Below are positions 1 to 10,680 of a DNA stretch of 64,000 bases, one piece after another (the stretch's first letter is position 1; every line of letters begins with the position of its first letter). Position numbers and translations under genes: made by a program. Below the pieces are notes generated by a model. It was not told the origin of the DNA. It did not search any database and was given only the letters and a program-made list of their open reading frames with translations. The DNA is from Drosophila miranda (Eukaryota > Arthropoda > Insecta > Diptera > Drosophilidae), in the NCBI RefSeq assembly GCF_003369915.1, contig NC_046675.1, forward strand, positions 14,136,001 through 14,200,000. The letters are read 5' to 3'.

Positions 1-5
1 CATAC

Positions 6-122
6 CTTGGACTTTGTAGACTGTGCTGCGTCGGCTGTGGGTCCTGCGGACCCTGCGGCGGCCCCTGTTGCAGTCCTTGCTGTGGACCGCGTTGTGGAAC
101 ATCCTGCTGAGCGATGGCCCAT
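6..122 (-). CDS. Foreign 5' exon belonging to a chimeric gene left of the window
   Basis: On the minus strand a 117-base open segment starts with ATG (122) and ends at a GTATG donor (5-1). It is preceded by a good acceptor (pyrimidine run then AG, around 136). It matches the first exon of the chimeric genes described in this array, so its partner exon should lie in an unseen unit to the left. Another frame of the same exon reads as a Gln/Pro-rich protein, probably the frame used in the original donor gene. Confidence 0.5.
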
Positions 123-278
123 GTTCGTCGAATCTAAAAAGGTTAACTAAATGTTAATTTATAAAAATTTTTTGTCTTATTTGACTTATTCCCTCTCATT
201 TTATTAGGTACTGCACCTTTCTGTTCTGCTGATGATGACAGCCAGTCATTTTTGTCGGACCAGCGACGACTAGCGTTT

Positions 279-582
279 CTCCTGCTTTTTGTGGATCAAT
301 CCTTGGCGATGGCAGCCCTTCTTGATGGCAGTTTTGTGCTTGCTCTTGTTTGCTCTTACGGTATTTGCATCATCTTCAGGTGATTTTTTATTAATGCCAA
401 CCATTTTACAGATTTTTGTAATATGTAGTTTACGACATATTGCAAAAATCTCTAAAATGGATGGCATAAAAAAAAAATCACCACAAGATGTTGGATATTC
501 CGTTACAGCAAGCAAAAGCAGGCCCAATACTTCCATCGAAGAGGAATGCCACCGCCAAAGATAGATAAAAAGGAAGCAGGAG
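279..582. repeat. Inverted repeat (long hairpin), unit 1
   Basis: Left arm 279-426 and right arm 435-582 flank an 8-base loop (427-434). Aligning the left arm with the reverse complement of the right by hand gives no gaps and about 117 matches in 148 (44 of 48 nearest the loop). Several mismatches are T/C and would pair as G-U in RNA. The two arms give mirror-image reading frames on opposite strands (289-564 plus, 270-536 minus) with visibly related translations, as expected of a fold-back. A transcript of either strand would form a long stem. Confidence 0.9.
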
Positions 583-1067
583 AGGAGCTACTGCCGGAGG
601 CGCGACGCGAGTCGTCCGAGGCCGAGGAGACGGCGGCCGACGACTTGATGATGCGTGGTGGCTCCACGACCAGATTGAGCCTACAGTAAGGGCGTTGCGA
701 TCTGCACGCTTTCGAGTGGAGACTTTCGAGGCTTTGCTACGAGCCTTCTCCGACGCTTTTATACGACCACCTCCTCGGTGATTTGGAGAAACTGGATGCC
801 GGCTGCCAAGAGTAATAAAGCTGGAGTCAGACGAACTTGATGGTTTCATTGTATGCGGAAGTGGGAGAGGGTGGTGGTAACAAAGGGTTCATTATCTGGC
901 AGTGTCACAATGAAAATCTGCGACAAGAAACTTATGAAGCTACATACAATATTTCTAGTCTGACAGAATACTCAAAACCTATAGGAGCTGTACAAAATTT
1001 AATTTTTAAATGTACATTTAAGAAGAAAGGGTATAGAAATCCAATAAGAGCAAGTGTTTAAAATAAA
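565..1067 (+). pseudogene. Decayed fragment of an unrecognised gene between hairpin and PH promoter
   Basis: Segment present in every unit. An acidic reading frame (Glu/Ala-rich, about 583-684) runs out of the right hairpin arm to a GTAAGG-like donor. A further stretch (about 700-815) has open but interrupted frames, and a later 74-codon open frame (837-1061) is followed at once by AATAAA (1062-1067). I do not recognise the source gene. Unit 1 keeps one frame open a little further than the others because of a C for T change at about 762. In unit 8 a 75-base deletion joins the first two parts into a single 72-codon frame (28076-28294). Stops in most units suggest a relic, but a spliced transcript cannot be excluded. 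Confidence 0.4.
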
Positions 1068-1492
1068 CCAGTCAAGTAGAAAATTGATTCATCAATCGTA
1101 TAAAAATATGTGGGCGTGGCTAAATGTTCTATATAGCTAGTAATATTCGACGGAAGATCAAAATCGAGGAATATGTATAATAGAAGTTGATTTCGTCTGT
1201 GTATTTACGGTATATTTTTAAAATGAGACTGTATATTTTGGTATATTTCTGAGAATCGGACGGTATATTTTATCGAAAAGTCCGCGGTCACACTGCAAAC
1301 ATGGCGTCGTCGTTTGGTTGATTTTTTGTTGTTGTCTAAGAAAATGCAGAAATTTTGCACTGAAATTGTGTGAAATGTGAGATTGATTAAAGTGATAGGC
1401 CCAAAGCATGCAAATTGAGCACCCGATCCGCATTTCCAGCATTGTAGCCATCGCATCGAGAGCAACGTTGCCACGGGACTGGCCCTGGGGAT

Positions 1493-2770
1493 ATGGCTGC
1501 GGCGGCTGCAGCACCTGCGAACTCAAACGCACCTGCACCTCCGTCGGGCGTTAGCTCTGGCGCAACGGGAGTCGGGGCCATAAGCGGCGCCCAGTTTCGC
1601 GAAATACACAAGAATACGTGGTTGAAAAGACTGACGACCGATGGAAAGAAACTAACCGTCGGACCCAAGGTAGGTCGCTGAGCGGAGCCCCTCAATCATT
1701 GAGACACGAATTAATTACTGAATGACCTTGTTCTGTTCTGCGTGCACGATGACACGGAGGCCCTGCTGGAGGGCTATGCAGAGCCGCGCCAGGCAGCCGG
1801 CCACATGCCAGAGTGGGCGGTGTCATTGCGGGAGACGCTGCACATATCGCACGCCCTGATCCCCAATTCGCACGAGTTTGAATTTGTTGTAACGCTTAGC
1901 AATGAAGTGTTGCGCTTTCATGCCGTGTCATGGTAAGCTAGCCATGCCGCACGCACGCAGGCACAGACGGGGAAATAATTGCTATTGCTATTGCTTTTCT
2001 GTTGCCCAAACACAATTCACTTTCGGTTTCGTTTCGTTTCGTTCACAGGGTGCAAGAATGCAAGAATGGGTGGAAACGCTGCGTTCGAAGTTGCGCGAAA
2101 TGAAAATTCTGTCGCCGCGCGAAAACCTCTAAACAAAGTTACCTGAAGTTCGCGCCCCCTTACTGCCCACACGGGATCCCACATCCCCGCTGCCGCCGCC
2201 CCCCCAGTGCCGGCGGCCCTAGTGCCGGGAGTGGAGCGTGTCGTTGCTGCTCATCAACCGCACCCGCAGACGCAGCATCATCTGCCAGCAAGTGAACAGG
2301 CAGCCTTAAGTCCTGCTTCCACTCCGGTTCCAACTGCGGCTGCAGTACCACCAGCCACAGCCATGTCCAACACATTGACCCAGCATCTGCTCAACATGCT
2401 CTCCGATCCCATTAGCACCTACAGCGAGCAAGTAAGCGAGACCGCGACGGCGTCAGTGCTCCCCAATAGACCCGAAGACGAGGAGCAGGCCACCGATGAG
2501 CCCCAGCAATTGAACTCTGCCAGTGATGCGGACGTGAACCTCTCTGATGATGAATTCCTGTCGCCTCTTCTCCGAAGGGCCTGCGTCCTCACGGACAATG
2601 GCGTGCGGGTCGATGTTGTGGCAGCCACAGCACAGCGTGCCTCTGCGGGTAAGAAGAGCCTCTGCGCACCCATAGAAAACATATAACAAATATAAATGTT
2701 TTTGCAAATTGCAGATCAAATCTTAAATCTGGAACATATGCTGCAATGTGAACGCCTAATACCCAGGTAA
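1493..2770 (+). pseudogene. PH-domain gene, pseudogene copy 1
   Basis: Same exon plan as the intact copy at 28943, but exon 3 begins with an altered stretch two bases longer. This shifts the frame inside the last PH helix, and a TAC-to-TAA change follows 35 codons later. This unit also has the 28-base deletion across the exon 2 acceptor, so normal splicing of exon 2 is lost as well. Confidence 0.8.
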
Positions 2771-2791
2771 AATACCCAGGACTCTCCCTTT

Positions 2792-4044
2792 TTACAAAAT
2801 CTCCGACATCTGCTGGCAGCTCCGCTTCAAGAACTTGAGGACAGCCTCCTTTGTGCTGTCGTTGCCCATGTACTTCCAGACGAAGTGCTTGCGGAGCACC
2901 TCCAGGTACCTCAGGGCGGACTGGGCCAGCTCTTTTTCCTGGGCGACGAGTTTTCGCTCCATAATCTTGCCATAATGCTCGATGGAGTCGGCGACAACAT
3001 TGTCGTACTTTACGCTAACTTCCTGCACCACCAGGTCGCGTTGTTTTTGCTTATAGCCATTGATGGAGTCACGCAATAGCGTATCGAACATCGTGTCAAG
3101 CTTCTCCACTTGCGCCAAATCTTTCTCGTCCTGACCCAACGGACTGAACAAGGTCTTAAAGAATTGGCTCTTCGCATTGGCATCTTCTTTGGTGCACAGC
3201 AGTTTGAGAGCCATAGTGGCGGAGGAGGCGAGTATTTGCATATCTTCTTCCGCATCCCTCGTCTCCATCTCCATTTTCTTTAATTTATGTTTTCGCTGCT
3301 GAAGCTCGTCTTCAAGACCCTGCAGTTTCTTCAGCTCGCTGCGCAAAGCAGCACTTTCCTTTAACAATTGCTGGTTGCGCTCATGTATATCGCTGTCCAA
3401 CTCGCTCATCGAGATGGTGCTCTTTTCTGGGCTGACCCCCGACTCCAGATTGTCGTCATCCACGTCATTCGACTCTCTCATCTCATCGCTGCGCTTCATT
3501 AGTGCGCGCAAATCCATGTGGAAGCTGGTTTGATCCGTGAAGGTATAGCCAATGTTGCTTTTCCTGTTCAGCTGTGTGTGGAGCTGCAGCAGCATCCAAT
3601 TGCGCTCGAACCTAACCTCGGGCGAGGCGTTATGGAAGATGTTTAACCAGCGAGTGCATGTTGGAAATAATGAACAGTCGTTGAACTGTTTAAATAAATA
3701 TCATCACATTGGCCTTGAGTCAGTTCAAACTCTTGGAAAAAATGGAAACATGTTTGTTTTATATATCTCGTCAGTCTGAAATCAGGAGCAGTAGAGTGAA
3801 CATTGAAATTTCTTGTTTAAATTTTAGTGTTGTGTTTTTCGATTCCAGTTAAAAAGTAAAAAAATTTGTAAAAAAAAAAACGTTTTGAAAAATAATTAAA
3901 ATTTTGTTTATAATTTAAGGTTCATACCTTGGACTTTGTAGACTGTGCTGCGTCGGCTGTGGGTCCTGCGGACCCTGCGGCGGCCCCTGTTGCAGTCCTT
4001 GCTGTGGACCGCGTTGTGGAACATCCTGCTGAGCGATGGCCCAT
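2792..4044 (-). CDS. Chimeric coiled-coil protein, copy 1
   Basis: Predicted two-exon gene: exon 1 4044-3928 (ATG at 4044-4042, 39 codons, donor GTATG) lies in unit 2. Exon 2 3685-2792 (297 codons plus stop) lies in unit 1. The 242-base intron ends in a TTTATTTAAACAG acceptor with a CTGAC branch-like site about 40 bases before it. Both sides are in the same phase, giving 336 residues. Residues 1-39 are Ala/Ser/Thr-rich and foreign, and about seven new residues follow. The rest matches the native gene at 30269-31240 from its Pro-Thr-Cys-Thr-Arg-Trp onward: half of a DUF4485-like domain, an acidic Ser-rich linker, then a coiled coil (about residues 130-190) and a C-terminal helical region. Splicing is inferred, not observed. 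A TATATAAA sequence in the intron could alternatively start a shorter transcript. Confidence 0.5.
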
Positions 4045-4200
4045 GTTCGTCGAATCTAAAAAGGTTAACTAAATGTTAATTTATAAAAATTTTTTGTCTT
4101 ATTTGACTTATTCCCTCTCATTTTATTAGGTACTGCACCTTTCTGTTCTGCTGATGATGACAGCCAGTCATTTTTGTCGGACCAGCGACGACTAGCGTTT

Positions 4201-4494
4201 CTCCTGCTTTTTGTGGATCAATCCTTGGCGATGGCAGCCCTTCTTGATGGCAGTTTTGTGCTTGCTCTTGTTTGCTCTTACGGTATTTGCATCATCTTCA
4301 GGTGATTTTTTATTAATGCCAACCATTTTAGAGATTTTTGTAATATGTAGTTTACGACATATTGCAAAAATCTCTAAAATGGATGGCATAAAAAAAAAAT
4401 CACCACAAGATGTTGGATATTCCGTTACAGCAAGCAAAAGCAGGCCCAATACTTCCATCGAAGAGGAATAAAAGGAATAAAAAGGAAGCAGGAG
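4201..4494. repeat. Inverted repeat (long hairpin), unit 2
   Basis: Left arm 4201-4348, loop 4349-4356, right arm 4357-4494. The outer part of the right arm is 10 bases shorter than in most units, which weakens pairing at the base of the stem but leaves the inner 100 pairs unchanged. Confidence 0.88.
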
Positions 4495-5404
4495 AGGAGC
4501 TACTGCCGGAGGCGCGACGCGAGTCGTCCGAGGCCGAGGAGACGGCGGCCGACGACTTGATGATGCGTGGTGGCTCCACGACCAGATTGAGCCTACAGTA
4601 AGGGCGTTGCGATCTGCACGCTTTCGAGTGGAGACTTTCGAGGCTTTGCTACGAGCCTTCTCCGACGCTTTTATATGACCACCTCCTCGGTGATTTGGAG
4701 AAACTGGATGCCGGCTGCCAAGAGTAATAAAGCTGGAGTCAGACGAACTTGATGGTTTCATTGTATGCGGAAGTGGGAGAGGGTGGTGGTAACAAAGGGT
4801 TCATTATCTGGCAGTGTCACAATGAAAATCTGCGACAAGAAACTTATGAAGCTACATACAATATTTCTAGTCTGACAGAATACTCAAAACCTATAGGAGC
4901 TGTACAAAATTTAATTTTTAAATGTACATTTAAGAAGAAAGGGTATAGAAATCCAATAAGAGCAAGTGTTTAAAATAAACCAGTCAAGTAGAAAATTGAT
5001 TCATCAATCGTATAAAAATATGTGGGCGTGGCTAAATGTTCTATATAGCTAGTAATATTCGACGGAAGATCAAAATCGAGGAATATGTATAATAGAAGTT
5101 GATTTCGTCTGTGTATTTACGGTATATTTTTAAAATGAGACTGTATATTTTGGTATATTTCTGAGAATCGGACGGTATATTTTATCGAAAAGTCCGCGGT
5201 CACACTGCAAACATGGCGTCGTCGTTTGGTTGATTTTTTGTTGTTGTCTAAGAAAATGCAGAAATTTTGCACTGAAATTGTGTGAAATGTGAGATTGATT
5301 AAAGTGATAGGCCCAAAGCATGAAAATTGAGCACCCGATCCGCATTTCCAGCATTGTAGCCATCGCATCGAGAGCAACGTTGCCACGGGACTGGCCCTGG
5401 GGAT

Positions 5405-6710
5405 ATGGCTGCGGCGGCTGCAGCACCTGCGAACTCAAACGCACCTGCACCTCCGTCGGGCGTTAGCTCTGGCGCAACGGGAGTCGGGGCCATAAGCGGC
5501 GCCCAGTTTCGCGAAATACACAAGAATACGTGGTTGAAAAGACTGACGACCGATGGAAAGAAACTAACCGTCGGACCCAAGGTAGGTCGCTGAGCGGAGC
5601 CCCTCAATCATTGAGACACGAATTAATTACTGAATGACCTTGCTTTTGCAGAAATCAGAGTGCAGCTGGGTGGTGTTCTGCGTGCACGATGACACGGAGG
5701 CCCTGCTGGAGGGCTATGCAGAGCCGCGCCAGGCAGCCGGCCACATGCCAGAGTGGGCGGTGTCATTGCGGGAGACGCTGCACATATCGCACGCCCTGAT
5801 CCCCAATTCGCACGAGTTTGAATTTGTTGTAACGCTTAGCAATGAAGTGTTGCGCTTTCATGCCGTGTCATGGTAAGCTAGCCATGCCGCACGCACGCAG
5901 GCACAGACGGGGAAATAATTGCTATTGCTATTGCTTTTCTGTTGCCCAAACACAATTCACTTTCGGTTTCGTTTCGTTTCGTTCACAGGGTGCAAGAATG
6001 CAAGAATGGGTGGAAACGCTGCGTTCGAAGTTGCGCGAAATGAAAATTCTGTCGCCGCGCGAAAACCTCTAAACAAAGTTACCTGAAGTTCGCGCCCCCT
6101 TACTGCCCACACGGGATCCCACATCCCCGCTGCCGCCGCCCCCCCAGTGCCGGCGGCCCTAGTGCCGGGAGTGGAGCGTGTCGTTGCTGCTCATCAACCG
6201 CACCCGCAGACGCAGCATCATCTGCCAGCAAGTGAACAGGCAGCCTTAAGTCCTGCTTCCACTCCGGTTCCAACTGCGGCTGCAGTACCACCAGCCACAG
6301 CCATGTCCAACACATTGACCCAGCATCTGCTCAACATGCTCTCCGATCCCATTAGCACCTACAGCGAGCAAGTAAGCGAGACCGCGACGGCGTCAGTGCT
6401 CCCCAATAGACCCGAAGACGAGGAGCAGGCCACCGATGAGCCCCAGCAATTGAACTCTGCCAGTGATGCGGACGTGAACCTCTCTGATGATGAATTCCTG
6501 TCGCCTCTTCTCCGAAGGGCCTGCGTCCTCACGGACAATGGCGTGCGGGTCGATGTTGTGGCAGCCACAGCACAGCGTGCCTCTGCGGGTAAGAAGAGCC
6601 TCTGCGCACCCATAGAAAACATATAACAAATATAAATGTTTTTGCAAATTGCAGATCAAATCTTAAATCTGGAACATATGCTGCAATGTGAACGCCTAAT
6701 ACCCAGGTAA
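5405..6710 (+). pseudogene. PH-domain gene, pseudogene copy 2
   Basis: Exons 1 (5405-5581) and 2 are intact with good splice sites. The exon 3 frameshift ends the protein about 17 residues after the junction, in a Cys/Arg-rich tail. A truncated protein of about 150 residues with most of a PH domain but no closing helix is theoretically encodable. Confidence 0.78.
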
Positions 6711-6731
6711 AATACCCAGGACTCTCCCTTT

Positions 6732-7984
6732 TTACAAAATCTCCGACATCTGCTGGCAGCTCCGCTTCAAGAACTTGAGGACAGCCTCCTTTGTGCTGTC
6801 GTTGCCCATGTACTTCCAGACGAAGTGCTTGCGGAGCACCTCCAGGTACCTCAGGGCGGACTGGGCCAGCTCTTTTTCCTGGGCGACGAGTTTTCGCTCC
6901 ATAATCTTGCCATAATGCTCGATGGAGTCGGCGACAACATTGTCGTACTTTACGCTAACTTCCTGCACCACCAGGTCGCGTTGTTTTTGCTTATAGCCAT
7001 TGATGGAGTCACGCAATAGCGTATCGAACATCGTGTCAAGCTTCTCCACTTGCGCCAAATCTTTCTCGTCCTGACCCAACGGACTGAACAAGGTCTTAAA
7101 GAATTGGCTCTTCGCATTGGCATCTTCTTTGGTGCACAGCAGTTTGAGAGCCATAGTGGCGGAGGAGGCGAGTATTTGCATATCTTCTTCCGCATCCCTC
7201 GTCTCCATCTCCATTTTCTTTAATTTATGTTTTCGCTGCTGAAGCTCGTCTTCAAGACCCTGCAGTTTCTTCAGCTCGCTGCGCAAAGCAGCACTTTCCT
7301 TTAACAATTGCTGGTTGCGCTCATGTATATCGCTGTCCAACTCGCTCATCGAGATGGTGCTCTTTTCTGGGCTGACCCCCGACTCCAGATTGTCGTCATC
7401 CACGTCATTCGACTCTCTCATCTCATCGCTGCGCTTCATTAGTGCGCGCAAATCCATGTGGAAGCTGGTTTGATCCGTGAAGGTATAGCCAATGTTGCTT
7501 TTCCTGTTCAGCTGTGTGTGGAGCTGCAGCAGCATCCAATTGCGCTCGAACCTAACCTCGGGCGAGGCGTTATGGAAGATGTTTAACCAGCGAGTGCATG
7601 TTGGAAATAATGAACAGTCGTTGAACTGTTTAAATAAATATCATCACATTGGCCTTGAGTCAGTTCAAACTCTTGGAAAAAATGGAAACATGTTTGTTTT
7701 ATATATCTCGTCAGTCTGAAATCAGGAGCAGTAGAGTGAACATTGAAATTTCTTGTTTAAATTTTAGTGTTGTGTTTTTCGATTCCAGTTAAAAAGTAAA
7801 AAAATTTGTAAAAAAAAAAACGTTTTGAAAAATAATTAAAATTTTGTTTATAATTTAAGGTTCATACCTTGGACTTTGTAGACTGTGCTGCGTCGGCTGT
7901 GGGTCCTGCGGACCCTGCGGCGGCCCCTGTTGCAGTCCTTGCTGTGGACCGCGTTGTGGAACATCCTGCTGAGCGATGGCCCAT
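6732..7984 (-). CDS. Chimeric coiled-coil protein, copy 2
   Basis: Exon 1 7984-7868 and exon 2 7625-6732. The exon 2 product is identical to that of copy 1. It differs from the native gene at several residues: Lys for Gln in the RALM-RSDE stretch, Gln for Pro in the FTD-TS stretch, Ser for Asn before AALRS. These changes are shared by copies 1-3 only. Confidence 0.5.
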
Positions 7985-8140
7985 GTTCGTCGAATCTAAA
8001 AAGGTTAACTAAATGTTAATTTATAAAAATTTTTTGTCTTATTTGACTTATTCCCTCTCATTTTATTAGGTACTGCACCTTTCTGTTCTGCTGATGATGA
8101 CAGCCAGTCATTTTTGTCGGACCAGCGACGACTAGCGTTT

Positions 8141-8434
8141 CTCCTGCTTTTTGTGGATCAATCCTTGGCGATGGCAGCCCTTCTTGATGGCAGTTTTGTG
8201 CTTGCTCTTGTTTGCTCTTACGGTATTTGCATCATCTTCAGGTGATTTTTTATTAATGCCAACCATTTTAGAGATTTTTGTAATATGTAGTTTACGACAT
8301 ATTGCAAAAATCTCTAAAATGGATGGCATAAAAAAAAAATCACCACAAGATGTTGGATATTCCGTTACAGCAAGCAAAAGCAGGCCCAATACTTCCATCG
8401 AAGAGGAATAAAAGGAATAAAAAGGAAGCAGGAG
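8141..8434. repeat. Inverted repeat (long hairpin), unit 3
   Basis: Loop at 8289-8296; same shortened right arm as in unit 2, consistent with descent of one from the other. Confidence 0.88.
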
Positions 8435-9352
8435 AGGAGCTACTGCCGGAGGCGCGACGCGAGTCGTCCGAGGCCGAGGAGACGGCGGCCGACGACTTGA
8501 TGATGCGTGGTGGCTCCACGACCAGATTGAGCCTACAGTAAGGGCGTTGCGATCTGCACGCTTTCGAGTGGAGACTTTCGAGGCTTTGCTACGAGCCTTC
8601 TCCGACGCTTTTATATGACCACCTCCTCGGTGATTTGGAGAAACTGGATGCCGGCTGCCAAGAGTAATAAAGCTGGAGTCAGACGAACTTGATGGTTTCA
8701 TTGTATGCGGAAGTGGGAGAGGGTGGTGGTAACAAAGGGTTCATTATCTGGCAGTGTCACAATGAAAATCTGCGACAAGAAACTTATGAAGCTACATACA
8801 ATATTTCTAGTCTGACAGAATACTCAAAACCTATAGGAGCTGTACAAAATTTAATTTTTAAATGTACATTTAAGAAGAAAGGGTATAGAAATCCAATAAG
8901 AGCAAGTGTTTAAAATAAACCAGTCAAGTAGAAAATTGATTCATCAATCGTATAAAAATATGTGGGCGTGGCTAAATGTTCTATATAGCTAGTAATATTC
9001 GACGGAAGATCAAAATCGAGGAATATGTATAATAGAAGTTGATTTCGTCTGTGTATTTACGGTATATTTTTAAAATGAGACTGTATATTTTGGTATATTT
9101 CTGAGAATCGGACGGTATATTTTATCGAAAAGTCCGCGGTCACACTGCAAACATGGCGTCGTCGTTTGGTTGATTTTTTGTTGTTGTCTAAGAAAATGCA
9201 GAAATTTTGCACTGAAATTGTGTGAAATGTGAGATTGATTAAAGTGATAGGCCCAAAGCATGAAAATTGAGCACCCGATCCGCATTTCCAGCATTGTAGC
9301 CATCGCATCGAGAGCAACGTTGCCACGTTGCCCAGGGACTGGCCCTGGGGAT

Positions 9353-10659
9353 ATGGCTGCGGCGGCTGCAGCACCTGCGAACTCAAACGCACCTGCACCT
9401 CCGTCGGGCGTTAGCTCTGGCGCAACGGGAGTCGGGGCCATAAGCGGCGCCCAGTTTCGCGAAATACACAAGAATACGTGGTTGAAAAGACTGACGACCG
9501 ATGGAAAGAAACTAACCGTCGGACCCAAGGTAGGTCGCTGAGCGGAGCCCCTCAATCATTGAGACACGAATTAATTACTGAATGACCTTGCTTTTGCAGA
9601 AATCAGAGTGCAGCTGGGTGGTGTTCTGCGTGCACGATGACACGGAGGCCCTGCTGGAGGGCTATGCAGAGCCGCGCCAGGCAGCCGGCCACATGCCAGA
9701 GTGGGCGGTGTCATTGCGGGAGACGCTGCACATATCGCACGCCCTGATCCCCAATTCGCACGAGTTTGAATTTGTTGTAACGCTTAGCAATGAAGTGTTG
9801 CGCTTTCATGCCGTGTCATGGTAAGCTAGCCATGCCGCACGCACGCAGGCACAGACGGGGAAATAATTGCTATTGCTATTGCTTTTCTGTTGCCCAAACA
9901 CAATTCACTTTCGGTTTCGTTTCGTTTCGTTCACAGGGTGCAAGAATGCAAGAATGGGTGGAAACGCTGCGTTCGAAGTTGCGCGAAATGAAAATTCTGT
10001 CGCCGCGCGAAAACCTCTAAACAAAGTTACCTGAAGTTCGCGCCCCCTTACTGCCCACACGGGATCCCACATCCCCGCTGCCGCCGCCCCCCCCAGTGCC
10101 GGCGGCCCTAGTGCCGGGAGTGGAGCGTGTCGTTGCTGCTCATCAACCGCACCCGCAGACGCAGCATCATCTGCCAGCAAGTGAACAGGCAGCCTTAAGT
10201 CCTGCTTCCACTCCGGTTCCAACTGCGGCTGCAGTACCACCAGCCACAGCCATGTCCAACACATTGACCCAGCATCTGCTCAACATGCTCTCCGATCCCA
10301 TTAGCACCTACAGCGAGCAAGTAAGCGAGACCGCGACGGCGTCAGTGCTCCCCAATAGACCCGAAGACGAGGAGCAGGCCACCGATGAGCCCCAGCAATT
10401 GAACTCTGCCAGTGATGCGGACGTGAACCTCTCTGATGATGAATTCCTGTCGCCTCTTCTCCGAAGGGCCTGCGTCCTCACGGACAATGGCGTGCGGGTC
10501 GATGTTGTGGCAGCCACAGCACAGCGTGCCTCTGCGGGTAAGAAGAGCCTCTGCGCACCCATAGAAAACATATAACAAATATAAATGTTTTTGCAAATTG
10601 CAGATCAAATCTTAAATCTGGAACATATGCTGCAATGTGAACGCCTAATACCCAGGTAA
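9353..10659 (+). pseudogene. PH-domain gene, pseudogene copy 3
   Basis: Carries the shared exon 3 frameshift. An 8-base insertion before the start joins the upstream ATG at 9260 in frame, adding about 31 residues at the N-terminus. In all other units that upstream ATG is out of frame and acts as a short upstream ORF. Confidence 0.78.
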
Positions 10660-10680
10660 AATACCCAGGACTCTCCCTTT

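Larger units (their letters stand above)
1..3922. repeat. Array unit 1
   Basis: Leftmost visible unit, 3922 bases. It alone has a 28-base deletion near 1731 that removes the 3' splice site and start of PH exon 2. It also has private substitutions in the hairpin (near 411) and a C at about 762 where the other units have T. It shares the C of the upstream ATG codon context (1407-1416) with units 6-8, but shares coiled-coil gene variants with units 2-3, so it is a mosaic. Confidence 0.95.
3923..7862. repeat. Array unit 2
   Basis: 3940 bases and almost identical to unit 3. Both share a 10-base net shortening in the right hairpin arm (about 4465-4485), which fuses two minus-strand reading frames into one of 189 codons. 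It carries the right-hand coiled-coil exon of chimera 2 and the left-hand foreign exon of chimera 1. Confidence 0.95.

Noticed and set aside
289..564. Plus- and minus-strand 88-91 codon frames in the hairpin as related genes
   Set aside because: Their similarity is fully explained by the inverted repeat; neither has codon or domain support.
279..582. Hairpin as a tRNA, riboswitch or microRNA precursor
   Set aside because: No cloverleaf or tRNA promoter boxes are visible, and the 148-base stem is far longer than a fly microRNA hairpin; it fits an hpRNA or foldback element better.
2885..3079. Plus-strand frames antisense to the coiled-coil exon (64 and 75 codons, in each unit)
   Set aside because: They are shadows of the coding strand, which has the longer frame, coiled-coil heptads and a match to the intact native gene.
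4192..4761. 189-codon minus-strand frame over hairpin and gene fragment as a protein gene
   Set aside because: It is open at this length only in units 2 and 3, because of an indel in the right arm. Elsewhere it is split, and its hairpin part is simply the mirror of the plus-strand frame.
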